Assembly (NCBI RefSeq): GCF_002312815.1
Contig: NZ_NKQJ01000003.1
Coordinates: forward strand, 248,001 to 312,000
Reading direction: 5' to 3'
Length of the DNA stretch: 64,000 nucleotides
DNA from: Agaribacterium haliotis
GTDB lineage: Bacteria; Pseudomonadota; Gammaproteobacteria; Pseudomonadales; Cellvibrionaceae
Shown here: positions 26,914-35,981 of the stretch, piece after piece
Layout: each line of letters begins with the position of its first letter
How positions within the stretch are numbered: position 1 is the stretch's first letter
Translations under genes and position numbers: made by a program
The notes under the pieces: model-generated
The model's database searches: none
Seen by the model: only the letters and a program-made list of their open reading frames with translations
What the model was told of the DNA's origin: nothing

Positions 26914-27462
26914 CTAAGCCTTGTTTTCCCAAGGGCAAAAACAACCGAGTACATCGTGGTTAATCCAGCGAGGGTTTCTACCCTTCGCTAAATTCAGCAG
27001 TGTTGCCTCAACAAAGTCGCGCCCCTGGCCGCAAAACACCCCAGAACTATAGGGGCCAAAATAGGCTAAGCGCCCCTGTTCATCCCATATCGCAACCGCT
27101 GGTGCCTGTTCCGGCTGCAAGCTCTGAGCTAACTGTGATGCGCGCTCAAAATACACACGCTTGGCTACAAAACGCTGTTCAAGCTCAAGCACATGGCGGT
27201 GAGTGAAACGGCTGCAAGGGCAAGCCGGATCGATAAAATGTTGAACAACAATGCTGCCCTCAGGAGCCGCGCCAACGTAAGTGCTGCTCAACCACGCGCC
27301 GGCCTCAAAATTTGCGTGAACAGATGTATTTAAGTCCGCTGCAAAAACACCAAAATGGCGAAACTGAAAAAACCAAAAAGCCCACAATACGGCCAAAAAC
27401 CACAGCAAAAATACGGCTGCAGCGAGCTGCTTGCGCTGTTTGACGCATAAATTAGATAACAC
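26914..27462 (-). CDS. membrane-anchored thioredoxin-like protein (DUF6436 type)
   Basis: A 182-residue protein with one N-terminal membrane anchor (about 11-34, rich in Trp and Phe) and an exported domain. It carries the cysteine motif [13 protein letters not shown] (CPCS, about residue 80), and further cysteines in VFCGQG and GCFCPW near the end. The pattern fits DUF6436 proteins, which are predicted to be thioredoxin-fold. The CPCS motif may bind metal or form disulfides. It is ten bases upstream of the chemoreceptor start, which suggests co-expression. The function is unknown. Confidence 0.7.
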   Translation of the reverse strand: MLSNLCVKQRKQLAAAVFLLWFLAVLWAFWFFQFRHFGVFAADLNTSVHANFEAGAWLSSTYVGAAPEGSIVVQHFIDPACPCSRFTHRHVLELEQRFVAKRVYFERASQLAQSLQPEQAPAVAIWDEQGRLAYFGPYSSGVFCGQGRDFVEATLLNLAKGRNPRWINHDVLGCFCPWENKA

Positions 27463-27762
27463 AGTTCTTCCGGGGCACTGAGCGAATTAACACATTCAAC
27501 ACTATCTAAAGCGTAGCTCAGCTTTGGCGCGAAGTTCGTTTTTTGTACAGGAAACACAAGCGACAAGCCCGCAGCTCAAGGAAGAACTTAAGGCTTAGTT
27601 AGAAGCTCAAATAGAAATGAAAATAGAAGGGCTTGTTAGGGGCACCGCCGAAAAATGATCGAATGCGGCGGCGATGCCTTCGTGGAAGGTTTACGCCGCC
27701 TCGAGAAGGCCCGCGTCCGCTTTACCCCAAAAGCCTTGCAGCTCAGTGGGCATCTTTGCGCA

Positions 27763-27785
27763 AGCTGGGGGCGCCCGCCCCAGCT
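27763..27785 (-). terminator. GC-rich hairpin after the downstream lipoprotein gene
   Basis: An 8-bp perfect stem AGCTGGGG / CCCCAGCT with a seven-base loop, 12 bases after the minus-strand lipoprotein stop. No T-run follows, so termination may be inefficient. The rest of the 27463-27796 interval shows no gene. Confidence 0.45.
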
Positions 27786-27796
27786 AAAAGTGTGAG

Positions 27797-28450
27797 TTAC
27801 TGCAGGCTCAGGGCCTCTTGAGGAACGATATCGGCAACAATGGTTTCTGTTTTGGTAACAATCAGCACATCACCGGCTTTAACGTGCTTTAACTTAGACA
27901 TATCGTTTACCGCTTCAAGCTCCGTCTCACCATCTTTATTCTTCAGAGTGATATTGCCCGCTTCCCTATCGATCGCGGCGATTAACAAGGTTGCCTGCAT
28001 CTCGTCGATTTTAACTAAACCCGGCTCTTCACCATCTTCCGAGCCGACGATAACCTCGGATTCAACCTTATCGAGGCGCACCCCCTGCCCCGCACGCACC
28101 TCATAGGTGGTCACTGTTTCGTACTGCGCTGCGAGAATATCGCCAACCTTAATATCGCCGAGGTTTTCCAAAGCAGAGCTGACTTTAACTGTGCCAACAG
28201 CACCGTCATCGGTTTTAAAACTAAGCTCGCGAGTAGCGGTATTTAACGCCGTTACCGTCGCGCTTTTGTAACTCTGCTCGGTGGTTGAAATCATCGGCTT
28301 GTCAGCCAGCGCCGACGTATCGTTCGCAACCGGCGCAGCTGTGGCGGTATCAGCAACGGGTGGTTGGGCAGCCGGCTCAGCGGCTTTCTCAGAGCAGGCA
28401 CTGATAACGGCAATAACAGTAGCAACGGCGACAAGGCGGGTAGTATTCAT
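27797..28450 (-). CDS. lipoprotein, paralog of the upstream lipoprotein (function unknown)
   Basis: A 217-residue secreted protein with a short signal peptide ending in a probable lipobox (VISAC, lipidated Cys about residue 19). An Ala/Pro-rich spacer is followed by two related beta-rich modules (SATVTALNTATRELSFK...IKVGDILAAQYE and LLIAAIDREAGNITLKNKDG...VKAGDVLIVTKTE). Each looks like a small OB-like barrel with a VGD or AGD turn. The ATG at 28450 follows AAAGGAAA. It is 54 bp downstream of a longer paralog on the same strand. I do not recognise a named family with certainty. Confidence 0.7.
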   Translation of the reverse strand: MNTTRLVAVATVIAVISACSEKAAEPAAQPPVADTATAAPVANDTSALADKPMISTTEQSYKSATVTALNTATRELSFKTDDGAVGTVKVSSALENLGDIKVGDILAAQYETVTTYEVRAGQGVRLDKVESEVIVGSEDGEEPGLVKIDEMQATLLIAAIDREAGNITLKNKDGETELEAVNDMSKLKHVKAGDVLIVTKTETIVADIVPQEALSLQ

Positions 28451-28504
28451 GAACGTATTTCCTTTTTCTAACAAAAAACGCCGGGCTGCGCCCGGCTTTG
28501 ATGC

Positions 28505-29212
28505 TTATTCAGCAGCTTCCATCACTTCGACAGCGGGGTTCTCTGTCACATCGATGGCCACAGCCTCTGACACTGAGACAATTAAGCGGTCACCGACTTT
28601 GGCTTTTTTCAGGTTTTCCGGGTTAGCCGCGCTGTACTCTTGCTCAACACCGTCGACATCGGTCAACTTAAAGGTATTGTTCTCAAGGTTAATGGCACTG
28701 ACTTCAAATGCTTCGGCGCTTTCTTCGACCATCGCCACACCCGGTTTCTGGCCTTCTTCTGCACGCACCATCGCCGCGGCATCTACCTGACCGAGCTCAA
28801 CCTCGTCCGCTTCAACCAGCTCAAAACTAACAGTAGTCACATATTCCGCAGTAACAACATCGCCGACCACAACTTCACTTAAATTGCGCGCATCGTCGCT
28901 AACCACAATAGATAACTCGCCGCCGTCTTCACCAAGCAAAGTCACCACGCGAGTGTCATAGTCAACCGCCTTGACGGTCGCCGTGACAATGGAGTCGTAA
29001 GTTGCCGAAACATACGGCATGTCATCGCGTGCCGACTCGGCCTCAGGGCGCTCATCGACCACCACCTCTACAGGTGTTTCTGAGACAAGCAGCTCTTGTT
29101 CAACCACAGTGGGTTCGCTGTCATCCGATTTAGAGCACGCAGCAAGTGCGGCAACAGAAATGAACACAGCAAGCGTTTTGAGGCAGGTATTAATTGCGAG
29201 AGGTTTTTTCAT
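28505..29212 (-). CDS. lipoprotein, paralog of the downstream lipoprotein (function unknown)
   Basis: A 235-residue protein with a signal peptide and a perfect lipobox LAAC (Cys about residue 24). An acidic spacer precedes two repeated modules: ATVKAVDYDTRVVTLLGEDG...VVVGDVVTAEYV and FEVSAINLENNTFKLTDVDG...KAKVGDRLIVSVSE. The same arrangement occurs in the next gene, so the pair arose by duplication. The start at 29212 follows AAGGA. It is strongly acidic (many Glu and Asp), which suggests a periplasmic or outer-membrane-facing role. The function is unknown. Confidence 0.7.
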   Translation of the reverse strand: MKKPLAINTCLKTLAVFISVAALAACSKSDDSEPTVVEQELLVSETPVEVVVDERPEAESARDDMPYVSATYDSIVTATVKAVDYDTRVVTLLGEDGGELSIVVSDDARNLSEVVVGDVVTAEYVTTVSFELVEADEVELGQVDAAAMVRAEEGQKPGVAMVEESAEAFEVSAINLENNTFKLTDVDGVEQEYSAANPENLKKAKVGDRLIVSVSEAVAIDVTENPAVEVMEAAE

Positions 29213-29456
29213 GATCCGGTCCTTAATCAAGTTTTCGAGTTCGACATCGCCCCCCAAGCGGCTGGCCGCGGCACTGTCAAACGTATCGCGACACCAATGT
29301 CCAGCAAAGAGCTTATCCCAGCTGCTGTTTAAAGTTAACGACATTCAAAAATTTTTTACGCAAATAGATCAAATCTGAAAGCCCAAAAACTTAAGTTTTT
29401 GTCACAAGCTGACTTAGAGTGCAGGGCAAGACATGTTTTAGGCCGGAAGCAAGCCA

Positions 29457-29492
29457 GGCTCCCAGCGGCAAACAAAACGCCCGCCGGGAGCC
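29457..29492 (-). terminator. hairpin after nhaA
   Basis: A perfect 7-bp outer stem GGCTCCC / GGGAGCC encloses a partly complementary GCGGC / GCCCGCC segment, 24 bases after the nhaA stop on the minus strand. No clear T-run follows. It probably serves as the nhaA 3' end. Confidence 0.5.
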
Positions 29493-29515
29493 AAGGTATA
29501 TAAGTGGAGTAAAAG

Positions 29516-30724
29516 CTAGTGCGAAGCGGCGGCCTGTGTTTTTTCCGCCCCGGGCTCGGCTTTTGGCAAGCAGCGGTGCAAAATAATAAAGCCGAGTACG
29601 CCGGAGGCCAGCGAGCCCATCAAGATGCCGAGACGCTCGTCAAAAACCATATTAATGCCGGTCTCCTGAAACGCCAGCGAGCCAATAAATAAACTCATGG
29701 TAAAACCGATACCGCAAAGGGCGCTCGCCCCCCACAAGCTCATTTTGCTCATGCCCTGAGGCAACTTGATCCAGCCAAACAGCACCGGCAACATACAGAA
29801 CAGCAGCACGCCAATTTGTTTACCAAAAAACAGGCCCAGAGCAATGCCAAGCGGCACCCCGTGCATAACTTGATCAATGCCGACTTTGGCAAAATTAATA
29901 CCTGCATTACAAAAGGCAAAGACCGGCAGCGTGATCAAAAACACTGTCGAGTGCAGGTCGTGCTCAAGCGCTTTTAACGGCGAACGCTCAGGGTTATCGC
30001 TGTCTCGCATCGGGATAAACATGGCGATCAGCACGCCAGCTAAAGTCGCGTGCACACCGGATTTAAGCAAGGCCACCCACATCACTAAACCAACGGCGGT
30101 ATAGGGCCCGAGCTTGGCAACCCCTGTGCGATTTAAAACCAGTAAAATACCGGTGCATACGCCGGCAATAATCAGTGCTTCGGTACTGATGTTGGCGGTG
30201 TAAAACATCGCAATAATGATGATGGCGCCGACATCGTCAAAAATTGCGAGTGAGGTTAAAAACACTTTTAAGCTTAGCGGCACGCGCGAACCGAGCAATG
30301 CCAACACCCCCAGTGCAAAGGCAATATCCGTCGCCGCGGGGATGGCCCAGCCCGAAAGTGCAGACTCGCTATCTTTATTGATCAACACATAAATAAGCGC
30401 CGGCGCGGCCATACCGCCGATGGCACCGAGCCCCGGCAAGATGATATTGCGCTTGTCACTTAACTCGCCATCGAGAAACTCGCGCTTTAACTCGAGCCCA
30501 ACCAATAAAAAGAAGAAAGCCATCAAACCATCGTTGACCCACAGCAGCAGCGGCTTGGCAATTTCAAGCGCGCCGACTTGCACCACCACAGGGGTGTCGA
30601 GCAGCAGCTTGTAATAGGGTTTTAACAGCGGCGCATTGGCAAAAAGCAAGGCCAAAAACGTGGCACTGAACAGCAGTACCGGGCCGGCCAATTGGTGGTG
30701 AACATAACGCTTAATAAGATTCAT
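29516..30724 (-). CDS. nhaA: Na+/H+ antiporter NhaA
   Basis: An inner-membrane antiporter that exports sodium in exchange for protons. The 402-residue protein has about twelve membrane segments. The paired ion-binding aspartates are in LAIFDDVGAII, with another conserved acidic position in IPAATDIAFALGVLALLG. It starts LIKRYVHHQLAGPVLLF, which is typical. A marine or saline habitat fits but is not required. It is transcribed away from ettA, with a 171-bp shared promoter region. Confidence 0.97.
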   Translation of the reverse strand: MNLIKRYVHHQLAGPVLLFSATFLALLFANAPLLKPYYKLLLDTPVVVQVGALEIAKPLLLWVNDGLMAFFFLLVGLELKREFLDGELSDKRNIILPGLGAIGGMAAPALIYVLINKDSESALSGWAIPAATDIAFALGVLALLGSRVPLSLKVFLTSLAIFDDVGAIIIIAMFYTANISTEALIIAGVCTGILLVLNRTGVAKLGPYTAVGLVMWVALLKSGVHATLAGVLIAMFIPMRDSDNPERSPLKALEHDLHSTVFLITLPVFAFCNAGINFAKVGIDQVMHGVPLGIALGLFFGKQIGVLLFCMLPVLFGWIKLPQGMSKMSLWGASALCGIGFTMSLFIGSLAFQETGINMVFDERLGILMGSLASGVLGFIILHRCLPKAEPGAEKTQAAASH

Positions 30725-30895
30725 TCAAAGCCTCAAAACTAAAAGAGTTCCCTAAGCCCGCTAACGCGGACACGGCGCGGTGTTGCGCCCAATTCAGCAT
30801 AGGACAACAAAACTACCATAAAATTTGCTTTGATCCCCTAGTTTCGCTAACTTGCGCGCAACTCTTTTTATTGCAGATCCTACTGAGGACAGCCC

Positions 30896-32560
30896 GTGGC
30901 TCAATACGTTTATACGATGAACCGGGTCGGTAAAATCGTACCGCCCAAACGCGAAATTTTAAAAGATATCAGCCTATCTTTTTTCCCCGGCGCCAAGATT
31001 GGCGTACTGGGCCTAAACGGCGCAGGTAAATCCACCCTGCTGCGTATTATGGCCGGTATCGACACCGATATTATCGGTGAAGCCCGGCCAATGCCCGACA
31101 TTAAAGTCGGCTACTTGCCCCAGGAGCCGCAGCTGAACGAAGACAAAGACGTGCGCGGCAACGTTGAAGAAGGCATGCAAGAAGCCATCGATGCGCTCGA
31201 GGGCCTCAATGCCGTTTACGCCGCCTATGCCGAGCCCGACGCCGACTTCGACAAACTCGCCAAAGAGCAGGCCAAGCACGAAGACGTTATTCAAGCCTGG
31301 GATGCGCACAATCTTGAGCACAAGCTCGAAGTTGCCGCCGACGCCCTGCGCCTACCGCCGTGGGATGCCCAAATTGCCAAACTCTCCGGCGGTGAAAAAC
31401 GCCGGGTAGCCCTGTGCCGCCTGCTATTAAGTCGCCCCGATATGCTGCTGCTCGACGAGCCAACTAACCACCTCGATGCCGAATCCGTTTTCTGGCTCGA
31501 GCGCTTTCTCGCCGACTTCAGCGGCACCGTGGTTGCCATTACCCACGATCGCTACTTCCTCGACAACGCCGCCGGCTGGATCCTCGAGCTCGACCGCGGC
31601 CGCGGTATCCCTTACGAGGGCAACTACAGCAGCTGGCTTGAACAAAAAGAAGCGCGACTCGCCCAGGAAGAGCGCAGCGAAGCCGCGCGTGAAAAAGCGG
31701 TTAAAGCCGAATTGGAATGGGTTCGCAAAAACCCGAAAGGCCGCCAGGCGAAAAACAAGGCGCGCCTGTCTCGTTTTGAAGAAATGCAAAGCCAGGAATT
31801 CCAGTCTCGCAACGAAACCAACGAGATCTACATTCCACCCGGTGAGCGCCTCGGCGACAAGGTTATTGAATTTCATAATGTCAGCAAAGGTTTTGGCGAT
31901 AGGCAACTGATTGAAAACTTAAGTTTTACTGTGCCCAAAGGTGCCATCGTCGGCATTATCGGCGGCAACGGTGCCGGTAAATCGACCCTGTTCCGCATGA
32001 TTAACGGCACTGAAACTCCGGACAGCGGTGAGCTGGTCATCGGCGAAACCGTCAAGGTTGCCTACGTTGAGCAGGGTCGCGAAGGCCTCAACGACGACGA
32101 CAGTGTCTGGCAGGCTATTAGCGGCGGCGCCGATATCTTGCAAATCGGCAACTACGAAGTTCAAAGCCGCGCCTATGTTGGCCGTTTTAACTTCAAAGGC
32201 TCTGATCAGCAAAAGCGCGTCGGCGAACTCTCCGGTGGTGAGCGCGGTCGCCTGCACCTGGCCAATACCCTAAAACAAGGCGCCAATGTACTGCTGCTTG
32301 ATGAACCGTCAAACGACCTCGACGTTGAAACCCTGCGCGCGCTTGAAGAAGCCATCTTAGCCTTCCCCGGTTCGGCCTTGATTATCTCGCACGACCGCTG
32401 GTTCCTCGATCGTGTGGCTACTCACATCCTCGCCTACGAAGGCGATTCTGAAGTGGTCTTTTTTGAGGGCAACTACAGCGAGTACCACGACGACTTTATC
32501 GCCCGCAAAGGCGAAAATGCCCAGCCTCAACGCATGAAATATAAGCCGATTAAGGCTTAA
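30896..32560 (+). CDS. ettA: energy-dependent translational throttle protein EttA (ABC-F)
   Basis: A soluble ABC-F ATPase that binds the ribosomal E site and gates translation by the ADP/ATP ratio. The 554-residue protein has two ATPase domains: Walker A GLNGAGKST and GGNGAGKST, signature motifs LSGGEKRR and LSGGERGR, and Walker B segments LLLDEPTNHLD and LLLDEPSNDLD. Between them lies the charged arm and interdomain linker. The GTG start follows GAGGA and gives the family's MAQYVYTMNRVGK beginning. No terminator is obvious in the 249-bp gap that follows. Confidence 0.97.
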   Translation: MAQYVYTMNRVGKIVPPKREILKDISLSFFPGAKIGVLGLNGAGKSTLLRIMAGIDTDIIGEARPMPDIKVGYLPQEPQLNEDKDVRGNVEEGMQEAIDALEGLNAVYAAYAEPDADFDKLAKEQAKHEDVIQAWDAHNLEHKLEVAADALRLPPWDAQIAKLSGGEKRRVALCRLLLSRPDMLLLDEPTNHLDAESVFWLERFLADFSGTVVAITHDRYFLDNAAGWILELDRGRGIPYEGNYSSWLEQKEARLAQEERSEAAREKAVKAELEWVRKNPKGRQAKNKARLSRFEEMQSQEFQSRNETNEIYIPPGERLGDKVIEFHNVSKGFGDRQLIENLSFTVPKGAIVGIIGGNGAGKSTLFRMINGTETPDSGELVIGETVKVAYVEQGREGLNDDDSVWQAISGGADILQIGNYEVQSRAYVGRFNFKGSDQQKRVGELSGGERGRLHLANTLKQGANVLLLDEPSNDLDVETLRALEEAILAFPGSALIISHDRWFLDRVATHILAYEGDSEVVFFEGNYSEYHDDFIARKGENAQPQRMKYKPIKA

Positions 32561-32809
32561 CACGAGCCGTTGGCCACTCAGAGTGAACACGGCAGTTAAC
32601 AAAACAAAGGTGAGGGAACGAATGGGAAATGGCTATCGCCCCTCGCCTTTATTTTGCGCTTGAGACTGCGAATAAAAAAAATCGGCGATACGGGCAAAAA
32701 GTAGCTTTAAAAAACACCCATAAAAAATCATTTCCCTATTTGCGAAGCGCGCTCCCGGCCATCTACACTGTATGCGTAAACTGCACGCGTACACAGGCCG
32801 GGAATTGCC

Positions 32810-33190
32810 ATGTCAGACTCAAGCGAACGTCGACGCTTTACCAGGGTTAACTTCGATACCGCCGCGACCCTCGCCCAGGGCGAGAGTGTCAGCCACACTC
32901 AACTTGTCGATATCAGCCTTAAAGGCGTGCTGCTTAAAACGCCAGCTAACTACGAGCTGCGCGCCGACCAGGGTGTCGACATCAGCATCTTTTTAAATAA
33001 AGAAACTGAAATACAGATGAAGGTTGAGCTTGTGCACAGCAGCAACCGCTATCTGGGTTTTCACTGTGTCAGCCTCGATGTCGAAAGCGCCAGTCACTTG
33101 CGCCGCTTAATCGAGCTCAATATCGACGACGCAGGCGCCGCCGATCGAGTGCTCGATGAACTCTTATTCAGCCATGAGAGCACCCAGTGA
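32810..33190 (+). CDS. PilZ-domain protein
   Basis: A 126-residue stand-alone c-di-GMP receptor. The RxxxR loop is RRRFTR near residue 7, and the DxSxxG strand motif is DISLKG near residue 37, so binding residues are present. It should respond to the diguanylate cyclases of the cell and regulate surface or motility functions. It overlaps the next PilZ gene by four bases. A GCC-rich start region gives ATG 32810; the ribosome-binding site is weak. Confidence 0.9.
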   Translation: MSDSSERRRFTRVNFDTAATLAQGESVSHTQLVDISLKGVLLKTPANYELRADQGVDISIFLNKETEIQMKVELVHSSNRYLGFHCVSLDVESASHLRRLIELNIDDAGAADRVLDELLFSHESTQ

Positions 33191-33516
33191 GCCACGAGCT
33201 GCGCCAAAAACCGCGCTTTCGTTTGCGAACTTACGTGACTGTATTTAATCGAGACGGCGATGCTGCGCAGTCCAAAAGCATCGAAGCACACCTGCTTAAT
33301 ATCAGTGAGCACGGCGCTTTAATTGCCGTGCTCGAAGCGCAGCAGCAAAAAAACGGCGAGCAGCTTAAGCTGCTCATTAGCTTAAACAAACATACAAAGC
33401 TCGAGCTCAACGCAAGCATTGCCCACCAAAAAGCACACTACCTCGGCCTGCGTTTTGGCGAGCTTTCCAGCAGTCAAAAGCAAGCACTGCAAGACTTGCT
33501 CAATGAACTTGCCTAG
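33187..33516 (+). CDS. second PilZ-domain protein
   Basis: A 109-residue PilZ protein with the arginine loop KPRFRLR and the strand motif NISEHG in place of DxSxxG (Asn for Asp). The GTG start at 33187 overlaps the stop of the first PilZ gene, so translation is probably coupled. Its ligand-binding strength may differ from its neighbour because of the changed motif. Both likely arose by duplication, but overall identity looks low. Confidence 0.88.
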   Translation: MSHELRQKPRFRLRTYVTVFNRDGDAAQSKSIEAHLLNISEHGALIAVLEAQQQKNGEQLKLLISLNKHTKLELNASIAHQKAHYLGLRFGELSSSQKQALQDLLNELA

Positions 33517-33518
33517 AG

Positions 33519-33540
33519 CCTGTTAACACTCATTAAATAC
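33519..33540. repeat. short shared intergenic motif, copy 1
   Basis: CCTGTTAACAC-2 bases-ATTAAATAC here is repeated at 39225-39246 on the same strand. It lies directly between the second PilZ gene and the Omp85-type gene and overlaps the end of the latter. Confidence 0.45.
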
Positions 33541-34813
33541 TGGTCCAGGCGGAACCGGCGGTAATGTACCAAACTAAACCATCGGGCCCTTCAGCGAAAT
33601 CCATCCCCATATCCATGCCATAGCGGCGCGCTATGCGATAGCGAAAACCCAGGCCATAGGCATTGCGCTTGGGCGTATCAAATAAGTCTTCGCCGCTGGT
33701 AGCAGCGAGGCCACTGCCGGCAAATACCAGCGTTCTCCAGCGCGAATTAAGCGCATAGCCCAACTCGGTTTCGGCCATCGCCACCTTCATGCCCTGGTAA
33801 CGCATCGCAGGAATGCCACGCAACTGAATCGAGGGCAGCGCAAACGGCGGTAAAAACTCGGCATTGGCTGCCTGCTCGGCCTGCAGTTTTAAACCGAGAT
33901 TCCAACGCCGAGATAAGGGCCAGAAATTCAAACCCTGAAAACTACTGAGATCGTAGTTCAGATCACTGCCGAGCGCTTCGTCAAACTTTTTCCAGTTAAG
34001 CTGATACTGATAGCCGTGCAAGGGCGTAAAAATATTATCGCGGCTATCGTATTCAAGCACCACGCCGAGCGCAGAGGTTGTTACATCAACCGTCAGCAGT
34101 TGTTTCAGCTCATCAGACCACTCTGGCGGCAGCACATTATCGAGTGAGCCCAAGTTTTTTGGGCCGAGCTCTGCTTTAATATAGTTTTGAGTCAGCCCGG
34201 CAAACCAACGGCTTTCAGCGACGCGAAACTTCAAGCTTTGCACCACCGCCAGGGCTTCGGTATTTATCGTAATAGGCTTGGGCAACTGCAGTGAACCAAA
34301 ACCATAAAAATCCAGATTAATACTGCCGCCACCGCCGCCGCCGGCATAACGAATCGCACCGTTTCGGAAAAAGCCCAAATGACCACCGCCAACAAACCAG
34401 CTGTCATTGCCGGTATAGGCGCCGGCCAAAGCCGTCACGTTTGGCGGCAATAAATATTTACCGGCATTGCTCTGTGCATTTTTCATCGCCTGCAGGCGCT
34501 TATTTTTATTTTCTTCACTCTCGTTAAAAAACAAACCCGCCATACCCAGGCCGCCGTCGACGGACGGATCGGTAATAATGATCGGCACAGGTAAAAATCC
34601 GTAGGCGTTTTGCGACAGGAAGGTTGAAAAATCTAACTTGCCGTCAAGCGGGTCAAAAAACTGTGAGGCATAGGCCCTGTTGCCAGTGCTCGCTAAAGCT
34701 AACAACAAAAAAACAACCAGCGCCCGGCGGGCCGCAGCAGAGCTAAAATCGATTCTACTATGCACACCAGCAAAACATTTTAAACGTAAACAACACTCAC
34801 GAGCCGCTTGCAT
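33533..34813 (-). CDS. Omp85/BamA-type outer-membrane beta-barrel protein
   Basis: A 426-residue protein with an N-terminal signal peptide (RRALVVFLLLALASTGNRAYA) and a C-terminal barrel of the bacterial surface antigen (Omp85) kind. Supporting features are repeated alternating aromatic/polar strands, LEYDSRDNIFTPLHGYQYQLN (the common Omp85 strand), and LPSIQLRGIPAMRYQG, which contains the RG motif of the lid loop. No POTRA domains are visible, so it is a short variant. The start is one base after the upstream gene's stop (AGGCCTTAATATG), so the two genes are coupled. The role may be in lipid or protein export; unknown. Confidence 0.75.
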   Translation of the reverse strand: MQAARECCLRLKCFAGVHSRIDFSSAAARRALVVFLLLALASTGNRAYASQFFDPLDGKLDFSTFLSQNAYGFLPVPIIITDPSVDGGLGMAGLFFNESEENKNKRLQAMKNAQSNAGKYLLPPNVTALAGAYTGNDSWFVGGGHLGFFRNGAIRYAGGGGGGSINLDFYGFGSLQLPKPITINTEALAVVQSLKFRVAESRWFAGLTQNYIKAELGPKNLGSLDNVLPPEWSDELKQLLTVDVTTSALGVVLEYDSRDNIFTPLHGYQYQLNWKKFDEALGSDLNYDLSSFQGLNFWPLSRRWNLGLKLQAEQAANAEFLPPFALPSIQLRGIPAMRYQGMKVAMAETELGYALNSRWRTLVFAGSGLAATSGEDLFDTPKRNAYGLGFRYRIARRYGMDMGMDFAEGPDGLVWYITAGSAWTSI

Positions 34814-34814
34814 A

Positions 34815-35834
34815 TTAAGGCCTATAGGTCACAGACATAATTAAATTGTCGCGCGAACCGAGCGTACCGAGCTCGCTTTGAACGGACCAAGCCTTACTGA
34901 TATCCCAATTAAAACCAAGCAGTAAATTCCACTTGTCTTTATTTTCTTGACGAATATTAAAATCGACATCGGTTTGATCGCCGAGACCGGGAATATCAGA
35001 GGTATCAAAACTAACCCGACCGGGCAGCAGTACATCGGTATCTAAATACGTTGCGCCCGCATAAACCGCGAGAGTGCCCATCTGCTGTACATCACCGGTA
35101 ACACCAAAACGAGGGCTAATATTAATGGCTGTGACGGTTTTTTCGACAATATCGACATCGGTCCAGGCATAGGTCATCGGCAGCGTCACAAAAAACTGGC
35201 GCCAGCCCATTGCCAAATTAGTGCCGAGGCTAACATTTGAGCCGCGATAGCTCGGTTCAGCAAGGCCACTGAAGCTTCTAGCACAGGCCTTCGGCGCCAA
35301 AAGCCCGCTGCAATCTATGCCTAAAAAGCCGAGTAAATCCTCACCGGCAATGCTTATCGGTATCTCACCTTGGCCCTGCATTTTTCCGTAAGTGACATAG
35401 ACATTCATAAACGGGAACAACCATGCATCGGCTTTTAATTGCACATTTTGGTTTTCAATGCGCGGCGTGCCAAAGTCGACAAAGTCTATCGGCAACTCTT
35501 GCCCGTCATTAATGCGCACACTGAGATCGGTCAAGATTAAATCCTGGCGCACGGTGTTGGGAATAATCGCAAAGCCGTAGGGCCGCGGTAAGTCAAAACC
35601 GAGATCAATCACCTGTTGAGCCATAAATGGCAGTGAATACGGCCAGGGCTCTGCTTCTGTGTCACGGTCTGTTCGCGCCGTCCCCAGCGCCCGCTCCTCA
35701 AGTGTCGGATAGGTTTCGCCTCCGCGCACGGTAGTCGAACTAGACAAACGACTCGTCTCTTCTGCGCTTAAAAACGAAGAAAAAAAGATCGAAATAAGCG
35801 TTAGCGCTACTGAAGAAATAATAAAGCGAAACAT
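34815..35834 (-). CDS. predicted outer-membrane protein of unknown function
   Basis: A 339-residue protein with a signal peptide (MFRFIISSVALTLISIFFSSFLSA, start at 35834 behind AGGTG). The mature part has many short amphipathic strands (WLFPFMNVYVTYGKMQGQG, SNVSLGTNLAMGWRQFFVTLPM, GTLAVYAGATYLD) and ends in a strand with terminal YRP, consistent with a beta-barrel. I cannot place it in a named family. It is upstream of and coupled to the Omp85-type gene, and divergent from the ompA-like gene with a shared 147-bp promoter region. Confidence 0.65.
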   Translation of the reverse strand: MFRFIISSVALTLISIFFSSFLSAEETSRLSSSTTVRGGETYPTLEERALGTARTDRDTEAEPWPYSLPFMAQQVIDLGFDLPRPYGFAIIPNTVRQDLILTDLSVRINDGQELPIDFVDFGTPRIENQNVQLKADAWLFPFMNVYVTYGKMQGQGEIPISIAGEDLLGFLGIDCSGLLAPKACARSFSGLAEPSYRGSNVSLGTNLAMGWRQFFVTLPMTYAWTDVDIVEKTVTAINISPRFGVTGDVQQMGTLAVYAGATYLDTDVLLPGRVSFDTSDIPGLGDQTDVDFNIRQENKDKWNLLLGFNWDISKAWSVQSELGTLGSRDNLIMSVTYRP

Positions 35835-35981
35835 AATTGGCACCTGAGTTCCTTTTACCGTCATTTTATGCTCATAAATCAAGTTTAAACTGATGAAGCG
35901 ACAAAGATTTGTCACCAAAAGAACATACAAATGGATTACCATGCCAGCTCAAGCCTTACGCATACATTAATATGGAGAACA

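Noticed and set aside
27633-27821. 62-codon plus-strand frame in the gap at 27.6 kb
   Set aside because: Basic, low-complexity peptide with no start signal that ends in the lipoprotein gene on the other strand; only a hairpin is supported there.
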